64,000 nucleotides of DNA from Acanthosoma haemorrhoidale (taxonomy: Eukaryota; Arthropoda; Insecta; Hemiptera; Acanthosomatidae): contig CAKNEZ010000004.1 of assembly GCA_930367205.1 (NCBI GenBank), positions 345,001 to 409,000 on the forward strand. The letters are read 5' to 3'. Positions 45,720-56,319 of this stretch are shown here, piece by piece. Positions within the stretch are counted from its first letter, which is position 1. Every line of letters begins with the position of its first letter. Both the position numbers and the translations under genes were made by a program. The notes under the pieces were generated by a model, which had not been told where the DNA came from, did no database searches, and was given only the letters and a program-made list of their open reading frames with translations.

Positions 45720-45883
45720 TGTCAGCAGGCAAATGATGACGTCACTTGATTTAGTTTGTCAATGCCTTCTATAATACATGTAACCTTTGTTTGCTGTTAC
45801 AAGACAGTTCTGTTCTAACATTCCATGAAGTCGGTCGTTCTTATTAACACCCTCATTCTCAATTTAATTAAGTCATTCTTACA
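45720..45883 (+). repeat. 3' LTR (164 bp)
   Basis: This is the partner of 44094-44257. It is preceded by the purine tract and followed by the TTTCC duplication. Confidence 0.95.
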
Positions 45884-45888
45884 TTTCC

Positions 45889-45986
45889 ATTGCACTTTGG
45901 TTTAGCTGACCCCTGCGAATACCCCAAATGCGGGTATCTCGGGCGCGTAATTTCCGGTATTCGGGACCGCGTTCGCGCTTTCCCAT
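45889..45986 (+). pseudogene. U1: U1 snRNA gene copy 1, 3' part
   Basis: It continues U1 with ATTGCACTTTGG, the loop II site bound by U1A. It then has CTGACCCCTGCGA, the Sm-site region (GTAATTTCCGG) and the terminal stem with CCGCGTTCGCGC. Joined length, counting TTTCC once, would be about 165, close to the usual 164. In loop II this copy is better preserved than copy 2, but the insertion must abolish it. Confidence 0.92.
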
Positions 45987-46637
45987 TATAATTTCACCAC
46001 AAACAATTAATATAAGGGAAGGTGTACAGAGGAGACTTACCTCTACTGTAGAACTACCTATAGGGTCTCGTTCCAGACGTACGCTCTCCGCTGTTTGTAC
46101 TTAGTGCAAGCTTATCACATCCCCACACCTAGTTTGTTAACATACAGACAGAAAATCAATCATCACCACCGTCTGTCTAATAAAAAATACAACAACAGCT
46201 TCAGACTCCGTCTCGTCGTCGTCGTCTTACCTCTTTCTCTCTCTCTACCTAGTTACTACTACTCTACTACCCCCTCCCTACCTGATGAACTAACTGATTA
46301 ACTGACATTGATGACGAGACTCATAATTTTTCCCCTTCCCCCTCTCCGAGGAAGAGAAAATCCTCCACAATGAGATGATCATTGTATCTCATCATCTCAA
46401 TACTACGTCGTCATACCTAGCCCAACGTTTCCGTGAAAACTGATTGATTGATTGATTGATCAATGTTTTTGGTACAATGAGGAAAATTCAAAATCGGATA
46501 GTTCAGTTTTTTTCTGGGTTCTACTTTAATTAAATATTTGGATAATTATGTCTAGAAGTAACTAAATATATAAAAACTAGAAGGGAAGCTCACCGCGTAT
46601 CGTATAGATAGATATAACATTGGACAGAGCATCGGGA

Positions 46638-47510
46638 TGGGTTGGTATTTGCCTGCATCCGGCTCTCCCCCGGGCAAGAAGGGACCGGTCAGCCTAACGT
46701 CTCCCTTCCATCTAATGAGTCCACGAGCAAGTGTTAATGGGACGCACCTCCGTTCCTCAGATAGCCCAAACAAAGGCCTAAAGAAATCCGAAAACTATTA
46801 GCCGTTGGGTATTTATTACAGGAGGGTATTTAGGATAAATGTTTATCATCCCATAGCACTCTCTTCGGGTGTCTAAATCATTAGAAATAAATTAAACTAT
46901 GATTTTCAAGAGGCATACGGCACTATAATTCAAAATTCAAAATTGCTTTCCTCGTAAATAGAGCTCCGTATAATTCAATTAGAAATAGTACATACAATGT
47001 ATATATCATATAATAGTTGCATTTGGTGGCGTCCGGTTACGATAATAACCATTTTTTATATTAAAGGATACTACAAACAATGTATGTTCTGGATATTAAA
47101 ATAATTTTTAAGGGTATCTAGAGACTATATCGCCGCTCCTCACGACGTCCTCTAAAGGTGGAGCCCAATGCGAGGGATAGCCGGCCCGAAATATCATCAA
47201 ATCTCCGACGAATCATATTTTCAATATCAGCGATGAGCAAAATGATTTCGTTTAAAAAAAAAGAAATTAAGTAAAATAATGATAAGGTGAGCCTAATTTT
47301 ATATATTTCAAAGACAAAATAGAGAAAGCTATTTTTTTAATTAGCTAATCACAACTGGGGTTTTTCATGTCAAAGACACTACTCCAGGGAACAGACAGAA
47401 TCAAACTTGTTGAGATGAAAAAAAAATTTATAAAAATAATAGTGGGGATAACGACTGAAAGGATCACTAGTTCGGGATCAGTAAATTTTTACGGCTTACT
47501 ACATACAGGA
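46638..47510. other. Spacer between U1 units, no recognised gene
   Basis: The sequence is mostly AT-rich with a GC-richer block at 46640-46760. No homology to other parts of the window was seen. Confidence 0.5.
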
Positions 47511-48997
47511 GGAGGTTTTATCTGTGGGCTAAGGATAAACAGGCACCAAAATATTATTGCGGGAGTCACTCGATTGATACAATCATTCAAGATCATAGTT
47601 GGATTAGGAATAATGATTCATAAATAAAGTTACAGCAAGAGTCACTATTGAATTCGGTGGCAAAGTAATATTACAAATAATTTAATGAACGGATCTTAGT
47701 GGATTCCTAACAAATAACATACACCCAATATTTTTTTATTTGTAACTCCAAAAATAAAAAATCTTATAAAATATTTTCATTAAAAATACTAGCAAATAAG
47801 ATGAGGGAAATCTTAAAAATATAATAAATAATGCGTTTTGGAGCGTTTACTAAATAGCTCGGGAGATAGCTCGCTTGAAGTTGAAAGGGTGGATACCGGG
47901 AATGAAGCTACACTATCGCCACCTGTGTAATCATTAGATAACCTGTGGGATCGAGAGGGATACAGAGATATATGCACTCATACGGGTAGGAATATGTTTT
48001 CGGTGCGTTTAAACTATTTATACTCGATAATATATTGTGTAGTAAGATAAATGAAACATTTTTTTTGTATACTACAGCATCTGGTTGTTCGCTAGACGGC
48101 CATTCATCTTCTCCGTATCCTGTTCAATCTCGCAAGTGAGGTTAGGTTTGACTTGACAGCTATCGGATTTTCCCAAATTATAGCATACTTACCTGGCGTG
48201 GGGGCCTACCGTGATCAACAAGGTGGTTCCCCCAGAGTGAGCTTTTCCATTCACTTTGGTTTAGCTGACCCCTGCGAATACCGCAAATGCGGGTATCTCG
48301 GGCGCGTAATTTCCGGTATTCGGGACCGCGTTCGCGCTTTCCCATTATAATTTCACCACAGACAATTAATATAAGGGAAGGTGTACAGAGGAGACTTACC
48401 TCTACTGTGGAACTACCTATAGGGTCTCCTTCTGGATGTACGCTTCCTGTTGTTTGTACTTAGTGAAAGCTTTTCATGACCCCACACCTGGTTTGTTGAC
48501 TTACAGACAGATAATCAATCATCACCACCGTCTGTCTAATAAAAAATACAACAACAGCTTCAGACTCCGTCCCGTCGTCGTCGTCTTACCTCTTTCTCTC
48601 TCTCTACCTAGTTACTACTACTCTACTACCCCCTCCCTACCTGATGAACTAACTGATTGACTGACATTGATGACGAGACTCATAATTTTTCCCCTTCCCC
48701 CTCTCCGAGGAAGAGAAAATCCTTCACAATGAGATGATCATTGTATCTCATCATCTCAATACTACGTTGTCATACCTAGCCCAACGTTTCCGTGAAAACT
48801 GATTGATTGATTGATTGATCAATGTTTTTGGTACAATGAGGAAAATTCAAAATCGGATAGTTTAGTTTTTTTCTGGGCTCTACTTTAATTAAATATTTGG
48901 ATAATTATGTCTAGAAGTAACTAAATATATAAAAAACTGGAAGGGAAGCACACCGCGTATCGTATAGACAGATATAACATCGGACAGAGCATCGGGA
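47511..48997 (+). repeat. U1 snRNA unit, copy 2
   Basis: This is an uninterrupted copy of the 1.5-kb unit. Identity to copy 1 is high over flanks and gene. The right end is replaced by a Jockey 3' tail at 48999. Confidence 0.88.
48185..48345 (+). ncRNA. U1: U1 snRNA gene copy 2 (possibly a pseudogene)
   Basis: All landmarks of the U1 spliceosomal RNA are present in order: 5' ATACTTACCTGGC, stem-loop I, stem-loop II region, CTGACCCCTGCGA, the Sm-like site AATTTCCGG, and a 3' stem with GCGTTCGCGC. U1 recognises 5' splice sites. Against copy 1 it lacks one G in GAGGCTT and one G in loop II (ATTCAC instead of ATTGCAC), which should weaken U1A binding. The Sm site is C-interrupted. Total length about 161. 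It may be a variant U1 or a recent pseudogene. Confidence 0.85.
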
Positions 48998-48998
48998 C

Positions 48999-49043
48999 TT
49001 ATTGCCTAATAAGGCAGATTGTAATTTTAGCACAGTAAAGAAT
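48999..49043 (+). repeat. Jockey-type 3' terminal fragment with small hairpin
   Basis: TTATTGCCTAATAAGGCAG plus the following bases match the 3' end of the element at 52540 and the segment at 51890-51934, both in the opposite orientation. Confidence 0.6.
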
Positions 49044-49133
49044 ATTATATATCGTTTCTGAAAACATTTCTTGGTAGCAATTTACGATTTAATGACTCGG
49101 GCCAATTCAAAATAAATCCAAAAAATAACGTTT

Positions 49134-49255
49134 GAGAGAGAGAAAGAGAGAGACTGAGAGAGAGGTTGAGTGAGAGAGAAGGTGAGTGAGAGAGAGAGTG
49201 AGTGAGAGAGTTAGTGAGAGAGAGAGAGAGAGTGAGAGAGAGAGAGAGAGTGAGT

Positions 49256-49291
<36 letters not shown>
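49134..49291 (+). repeat. GA-rich microsatellite
   Basis: About 158 bases consist of GA dinucleotides with interspersed GTGA units. Confidence 0.95.
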
Positions 49292-49294
<3 letters not shown>

Positions 49295-50742
49295 TTATGT
49301 TTGTTGGCTTACATATAGCTACCAGACTCCAGAGCGGCGATAAACTACAACTAAAATACTACTAATACTATATACAATTGTGGGCGGGCACAATTCACTC
49401 TGTGGAATCACAGCGATGACCCCGACTGCAGCATTAGCTAGATCCTCAGAAATTATTCAACCATTGCCAGATAATTTATTCAAGAGCCCCGTACGACCCA
49501 ACGCGATTTTACGTTTCAGCCGTACCCTAAACGTCACGTTGATTCTACCTTGGCGGGTCAATGGGCGTACTCACCATTCACCAGGTATTCAGTTACAAGT
49601 AGTCAAGTTGTACTATGGTCGATAGGTACGTATCGAAAAATTGAGATTTAAAACTACACATAATAACATTTGTTAGCATGTAACGGTTGGTTCATAATCC
49701 AAAATACCCTTATCTTTATTCTATAAATAGTTAAAATGTTATTTTTTTTCAAATAAACAGCTTTATATGAAAAACTACATTTGCTTTAATTATATTGCTA
49801 ATAAGAATGTAAGAATTCATTCAAGCTTATTTACAATAAACATTTCTCATTCACACCAAAATTCATAATAGGGGACCCAGGGCAAGAGAGCCGCAGACGC
49901 TCATGACATGGGCGGTCTCTGTAGAGAATTATTACATACTTACCTATTACAGTAGATCACAATTGGCGTCGAGGAGGGATGTAAGGACGAGTGCTACTGA
50001 GGTTGGGTGGATAGCTTTTCGTGAAATTTGGAAAATCTTGATTTTGTAAGTTCAAGTACAGTTGGCACATGAAGATTAATGTGAAGAGATATAAGCTTGT
50101 AATGTTGAAGGGAATGTTGACTATAGTTGTGAGGTATTCGGATTGGAATGTTTGTCCATTTGATGTTCGGAAATTTGGAAGTTCTTCAAAACTAGTCCAT
50201 AAGTTCAAATTGGTTTTAGTGATTTTCTGTTTAATTCTCGTCTGTTATGCTTTCTAGAACTAAGCCTTTTGTTCAGATGAAAGCCTAACAAGTGTCAAAC
50301 ATTAATGGACAAGAGAAGCTGTATCGAAGTCAATGTGACGAATAGGAGTTTAGTTCGTTACTGAACTGTATTTTGTTTATTTTAAATATATATCGAGGTG
50401 TATCAGAGGATTGCCTCTTGAATGAGTTTCAGAAGGTTGCCAAAAGGAGCGTTGATGGTGAGCAAGCGTGGTAGGAGTGGGTAAAAAGAGGGAGGACTCG
50501 AGACGAAGACGCCGTGGAGAAAGGAAGATGTTGTAGATGTCTGTGTATGAGTTGATGTTTTTTTTTGAGACCATTACTAAGAATAATTAACATGTTAGTG
50601 TTTAATTTATAAGATCAATTTTCCTCATTATTCAAAGGCTACATAAGCCACTCATGTTAATGTATAATATAATAAACTTTGTAGCTATGAAAGTCTGCGT
50701 AGTGTTTGGTCCCGGTTTTAACTAATCAATAGATAAGCTTAA
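49292..50742. other. No recognised gene
   Basis: A plus-strand 81-codon frame (49380-49625) has a GC-richer block but no motif that I recognise. The rest is AT-rich, with short frames of no clear origin. Confidence 0.4.
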
Positions 50743-50744
50743 TA

Positions 50745-51463
50745 CAGTAGAAATCCCGATAATCCGTATTGTCAAGGGACTGACAGTTTGGTACGCATTA
50801 TCGGGATTACAAAATTTAAAAAACGTATTAATGCAAACATGTATGTACAATGTAGTAAGGATAAAAACTATGCAATAAACACTGCTTAGTACTAAACTAA
50901 ACAATAATGCATGCATTAAGAAATATGTACATACTTATCTTCTAGATTAAATATACACCAATCATTTACACGGAAAAAAACCGTAATTTTTTTTTGACTC
51001 AATCCTTGCGTTCTCTTTCATATTCTCTTTAATAGAGAGGCTAACTTTTTTCAAAGGCATGGTAACGTGTCACAACGATAACGAAAATGAGACTGAACTG
51101 TAGAAACGAAAGAAAAGCTTAGTACAATTCCTAAAACTTTTCCTCTCTCCTCTCCTTATTTCCTTTCAGTAAAAATAGTACGAATTACATATGGGATTTC
51201 ATAGAAAACATTTATCTCACAGTCATTCTGCTCTCTGGTCTCTCACAGTCCTCTTTCCCTTTCTTGAAACAGTACGAATTATCGAGGGTTTTAAGCTGGA
51301 AATACGTATTATAAGGCATTTTAAGTGATCTCGAGCATAAAAGTAATACGGATTACCGAGGGGACTGAAATGTATTGTTTTTATACCACTTACCGGGATT
51401 TGCTCTAGGGACCGGCAAATTTGTACGAATTAGCCGGAAATACGAATAATGGGGATTCCACTA
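50745..51463. mobile_element. pogo/Tc1-mariner-like MITE (719 bp)
   Basis: The imperfect terminal inverted repeats read CAGTAGAAATCCCGATAATC on the left and TAGTGGAATCCCCATTATTC on the reversed right end. TA dinucleotides flank both ends (50743-50744 and 51464-51465), the target of this superfamily. There is no transposase frame. Inside are repeated motifs of the form TACGnATTA followed by CGGG or GAGGG, especially at 51178, 51272, 51302, 51347 and 51422, which look like subterminal transposase-binding sites. Confidence 0.75.
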
Positions 51464-51465
51464 TA

Positions 51466-52539
51466 ATAATAAATATTGTATGAAGGTTTAAATGGTTGAG
51501 GTGATATAAATAAGTTAATAAGAAGAGGTGTATTGTGATATATAGGAGTATATTTATAAATAGTAAAGCGAAAATATTACTGGTTTTTTTTTTTTAACCC
51601 TTTTGATAAGTGAGAATTGCCTTTTCCAAAAAAAAAAAAGAAAAGCCGATTGAAATTATCTCGAACGATAATAAATACTATAATTTAGCCAAACAGACAC
51701 AGTTTGGACGTAATCGTCCAGAACATATAATTATCGTTTATCTATACGTGTCCACAACAAGTCCAAAATATGACAATATACCATTAATTCACGGATCAAG
51801 AGTAAGGATTCTAATGGAAATTCTAGCTACGAAGGGAAAACTTCCTATGATATCCAGGTGGCATATAATTTATTTGAATAATTTTTTGATAATTCCTTTA
51901 TTGTGCTGAAATTACAATCTGCCTTGCTAGGCAATAAGTAATTAATATATAATATCATTCATACCATATTTACAATTCATCATTCACTCACTCATTCAGT
52001 ATATGTAATTACATAATTAATAATTAAAAAAATATATTCAAATAAAATTTAATCGTTTTCTCCATTTTTATTTTTTTAAATATGTGTGCCTTGAGAAATA
52101 AATTGTACGAAACCTCACCTACAGTTGCGTTTATCGCTACCTAACGGTGTTGGCTAGAACTATGCCTGTGTAACTGAGGCCTCCTTGGCTTGTTCGTCAA
52201 ACAGTTGCCTGGCAACTACTGTTATTTATATTTTATTAATATATATTAGCCAATCACTAATTATATACTGCTTCGTATACAGACCATTCTTCCGGAAAGG
52301 ACCAAATTACAGTTCTTCACAATTATTCATACATTACCTTACAGTTATTCTTCTAAAAAGCCTTCAGATTAATCTTTGGTTAATATCCAAATATATACTA
52401 AGTATATTATACTCGAAGATCCATGCTTATTTCTTGAATGGTGAATTTAACGTTATGCTAGATAAATTGATATATTTTTAATAAAACAATAAATGAAAAA
52501 CAATTATCTTTGCTTGGTACTTTGTAGAGCAGAAACAAC
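51466..52539. other. No recognised gene; short Jockey-type tail inside
   Basis: This AT-rich sequence has at 51890-51934 (minus strand) the 3' terminal hairpin fragment shared with 48999 and 52560. The other frames are short and repetitive in composition. Confidence 0.4.
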
Positions 52540-53336
52540 TTTTATTATAATAAAATTACAATCTGCCTTGTTAGGCAATAAGTAATTGTGATAAATGATC
52601 TCATTCATACTATATATACAAACAGCCCAGAGGCCCCCCAAGTCCACATGGTTGTCACCTCGCATGCGAAAGAGGAAGTGGAGTCTTGTGAAGTCCCCCA
52701 CGCTCCTCCGTCAGCCGTGCCATTGGATACGATCCAGTGGAGGCTGACCAAGAGCCACAGGCGCTAAGGACATGATCGGAGAGACAATGCCATTGCTAGG
52801 ACTCCCACTGCCACGTATTTATAGCAGGCCACGAGGCCACTGCCGTTTCCGTCTCCGAGGAGGATTATAGGGATGAGTGGAGCAGTGCAATGACTGTGCA
52901 AGGGATTAGGGTGGCTACTATGGAATTTCATGAGCTTGGAAGGGATGAGTTCGAGAATGAAAGGTATATTCAGATCATAATGAAGAGTTTTGTTTCTGAC
53001 GTAATAAGTGGCATTTACTATTGTTCTCAGGACTTTTGATTGAAAGGATTGGATGCGCTGAATGTTCGATTTTTTTGCTGTCCCCCATAGCTCTATTCCG
53101 TATGTCCAGATTGGCTTAGGTATAACTTTGTAGATTAGTACTTTATTTTCTATTGAGAGATGAGATGTCCTTCGAAGTAGTCTGTACAGTTGTCCAAAGC
53201 GTCTGTTTAGTTCTTGTCTTTTTAGCCTCGTGTGTGGGTTCCTTTGGTACTTTGTAACATAACTTTTGGAAAAGTGTATTTTACCTTCGTGTGGTCCTAA
53301 TGATGTTTTCAGAAATTTAAGGAACACTTGTTGGTC
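52540..53336 (-). mobile_element. Jockey-clade 3' fragment of another family
   Basis: The minus-strand frame (52764-53327) encodes the RT C-terminal region: LIYKVIPKPIWTYGIELWG, KSNIQRIQSFQSKVLR and NKTLHYDLNIP, typical of Jockey-clade elements. A 3' UTR ends with the small hairpin TTGCCTAACAAGGCAG near 52562-52580 and an AT-rich tail. The 5' part is lost. This is a different family from copies B to F. Confidence 0.85.
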
Positions 53337-54917
53337 CCTTCATTGGAAAGAAGGAAGGAATGAACTGCTGTTTTTTAAAAATAACTATATAAATTATACA
53401 CGAATCAGAAATTATAAATCTATCCATATCTATATATGTATCTAAAATGAATGTATATATGGCTAAAGAAACTAAAATAGTTACTACTTACCTTGTTGAA
53501 AGAATGAACGACAAAAGTCTCCCCTGGAACTTAAACTACTGCCTTATAAGTGACTAAAACAAACTTTTACATAAAACACTATCTATAGTTTTAGGATACC
53601 TTTGAAACTGGAATTTTGGAATCCTATAACCTTTAATTATCAGCTCTCATAATACTGAAACCAAAAAAACTAACCACTGTGCTCAAATAATTTTCAAAAT
53701 AATAAAAGTGAGGGAATAAAAAATTCCAGTTTAATTCTTTTTTTTCCTCAAATCATTATAATGAACTCATTACTGTTGTTAACAATAACTCTACTACTCA
53801 TACAAATATACGTAACGTGACGGTGAGAAGACAATGATTGGCCTTTCTATGAGAATGACCCAGGAATGAAATAAATCTATTGGAGGAAAATCAATGACAA
53901 AGAGATACTTTCCGGTCTTCTTAAATATTTTCTGGGATATGTTTGAAAATATTTATAGCTTAGTATTTTTATCGTATCCACCACCTTTCATATCTCCTGA
54001 GCTGTAACTTTAAGGTTTATTCTGGGGCATTGTCCCCTAAGAATAACAAACAAGAAGTACAACTGACAAAAAAATAAAACTATATAGAAATACTATATAA
54101 TGCTAATTTTTGGATTTGCTTATGAATAATAATGGGCCGATGTACATATGTGTCTAATATCAAAACAAAAAAACACAAATGAGTTGAATGCAATAAGTGA
54201 AACGGGGGGGGGGGGGGGGGTTAAGTGAAAGTTGCGAATATCGCTATTTTCGAAAAGAGCTCAACTCGAATTTTTTCGTGTAATATGTTTTAACATGTTA
54301 CATGTATACATAAAGTTTATATTAAAATCATTTAATGTGAACTAATTCGAAGTCGAGGAGGTCGCTACAGTAGTCTTCCCTAACATTAAGGCTTGCATAT
54401 ATTTAGGCTATATTTGAGAACTTTTGGAAAAAGCGTACTGAACGACAAAGTTTTCATTTCGAGTTCATAAATATTACGAATATATGACCTGATGAAATAG
54501 GGTGGAGTGAAGTATTGGCTCGAACGTACATTGACAACCAGTTAAGTCAAAAATCACTTTTCTTTATCCAGAACCAGAGGCGTTTGTCAAAAAATGCCTA
54601 AAATTTCTGAATATCAGTGCTACTTTTCTGAAATTCCAATTAATATTCTGTAGACGGAGGACTTGAAAAAGATTGAACAAAGAATAACCTCGTTTTTACG
54701 AATAAATCCTGGAAAAGTCTTCTAAAAAATAATCATTCTATTAATATCACAAAAGTTTGCTGATTTTTCACTAGATGTTTTTTTCATCAATAAAAAAAAT
54801 GCTTACTTACTCGATTTTTTACTACTGGTTCGTGTTCATGAATAAAAAAACTCGGCTGTTGTCGGTTGTTATGGACCCATCTCGGAAAAAAAGATCGACG
54901 ACGTGGTAACGGCGGTG
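53337..54917. other. No recognised gene; contains G17 run
   Basis: This is AT-rich intergenic-like sequence. A run of 17 G lies at 54204-54220. Confidence 0.5.
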
Positions 54918-55206
54918 TTATAAATTTATGAAATCAAACTTCCCCTCTCTCCGCAATGTTTCATATTTCGGCAAACCGCTTTAAACGGTCAAAAAGCCAT
55001 CATCAGTTCTTTAAAAGTCAATTTCAATGAAATATAGAATGCAAATGTAAAAATTAAAGAATGTTTCTGGTTGTATGAATTTTTACTAATTCCATAATAT
55101 CATTTAAGTTGAGTATTAAAGCACTGAGTTGACTGTTTGAAACCGCTTTGTCAAAATATGAAACATTGCGAAGAGTCAAGAATTTGAATTTATTAAATTC
55201 ATAAAT
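54918..55206. repeat. Inverted-repeat element with about 75-bp arms
   Basis: Arm 54918-54992 and arm 55129-55206 are imperfect reverse complements (CGCAATGTTTCATATTT and AAATATGAAACATTGCG) around a 136-bp AT-rich centre. It could be a foldback element or an inverted pair of a Penelope-like terminus. On the minus strand the left arm contains CTGATGA and, after a potential hairpin, GAAA. Confidence 0.6.
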
Positions 55207-55648
55207 ATGTGTACAGTAAGGTTTAATTTAATAATTTAACGTTTGAACTGTTTTTTATGACATAATTGCAATAAACTTCAAGCGATATTTTTGTTATGCT
55301 TACCTTGGTATTAAAAAATATATATATGTTTGTTTTATTAATGTACATGTACTCACCATTAAAATAGAAAAACAAAATCTTCTGACCAGTAGATTGACAA
55401 ATATAGAAATTACAAGAGGGGGGGGGCGTTCGGCCAGGGTGTAGCGTACACTAAATATTTTAGGAAATTGCGTGGGTAACAATTGACTTATTGTAACAAT
55501 TCGAAGTTCTCTCCCAGCCTTGAAAGAGGGATCACACATCGTCTCAGCTCCAAAAGTTAAAGTTTAAAGTCAATCAAATGCTAAATTTTTATAAAAGTAA
55601 CAAAGGTTCGGTAAAGTCACTCAAGTAAAGCCGGAGTGAACCACCGAG
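55207..55648. other. No recognised gene
   Basis: This AT-rich stretch contains a G8 run near 55421 and no motif. Confidence 0.4.
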
Positions 55649-55807
55649 ATGCCTCCCCAGTTTCCTCGTGACAGTGACTCACACATCAAACCACCCCGCA
55701 TCAGAAGTAAACATCGACAATGCAAGGATTCGATAACAGCAAGACCTTTGGACTCAAGAGTCATTTCCAACCCACTTCAAGATCAACAACAGAACAATCA
55801 AATATGA
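55649..55807 (+). CDS. Unrecognised 52-codon frame, GC-richer than its surroundings
   Basis: It starts ATG CCT CCC CAG and is rich in arginine, serine, proline and glutamine. It ends TGA right before AGGTACC, a donor-like site. It might be part of a 5' exon, with the true frame unknown. No family was recognised. Confidence 0.2.
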   Translation: MPPQFPRDSDSHIKPPRIRSKHRQCKDSITARPLDSRVISNPLQDQQQNNQI

Positions 55808-56193
55808 AGGTACCTTCTAACAATATTAATACTGATCAGTCCGACTAGAATAACTAGTTATTAAGCAAATGTTGTGTAAAAAGTTAGGTTTAGTTTTAAA
55901 AAATCTGTTTTGGTTTCTGATGCCCAATTAAATGAATTCAAATGAATCATTATCCATTAAAATTAATGATATTGTCTGCTAAGTGTCCCTTGCTCATTTC
56001 TCTTGTAGAGTCACAGACAATTTATTTTTTAAAGTTATAACAATCGGGGTTTGTTTTGGGACGAAATTTAATTTAAACAGAGAGAAGTAAACGAATTGAA
56101 GTTTCCTTAAAAGCTCTGATAAGCCAGGTAATTTAATTTAATTCAATGAAAATGAACAAACTTCAGTTTGAACTCTCTACAAGTGGACAAAAT
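55808..56193. other. No recognised gene
   Basis: This AT-rich sequence could be intronic. Nothing specific was seen. Confidence 0.4.
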
Positions 56194-56319
56194 ACACACA
56201 TCTCTTAATATTGCATGTCCCATTTTATTTTAAATACACACATCCCTTAATATTGCATGTCCCATTTTATTTTAAATACACACATCCCTTAATATTGCAT
56301 GTCCCATTTTATTTTAAAT
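56194..56319 (+). repeat. Tandem repeat, three units of 42 bp
   Basis: Units start at 56194, 56236 and 56278. Units 2 and 3 are identical and unit 1 differs by one base (TCTC for TCCC), which indicates recent expansion. Confidence 0.95.

Larger units (their letters stand above)
44094..45883 (+). mobile_element. Compact mag-like LTR retrotransposon inserted in a U1 gene
   Basis: This 1790-bp element has 164-bp LTRs (44094-44257 and 45720-45883, four differences), a primer site TGGTGCCGAAAC right after the first LTR, a gag gene, an integrase C-terminal fragment and a polypurine tract (AAAAGAAGAAGGA) before the second LTR. TTTCC is duplicated at both ends. Protease, RT, RNase H and the integrase core are absent, so it must have been mobilised in trans. 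The internal deletion joins at a TA repeat near 45149-45160. Confidence 0.95.
43343..46637 (+). repeat. U1 snRNA unit, copy 1 (interrupted)
   Basis: This is a 1.5-kb unit matching 47511-48997 on both sides of a retrotransposon insertion. It comprises about 680 bases of 5' flank, the U1 gene and about 650 bases of 3' flank. The shared flanks show that a genomic segment was duplicated rather than only the RNA being retroposed. Confidence 0.88.

Noticed and set aside
49380..49625. 81-codon plus-strand frame after the GA microsatellite
   Set aside because: It has no motif, splice context or repeat support and is too short to claim as a gene.
56194..56319. CRISPR-like array
   Set aside because: The units are contiguous with no spacers, in an evidently eukaryotic context.
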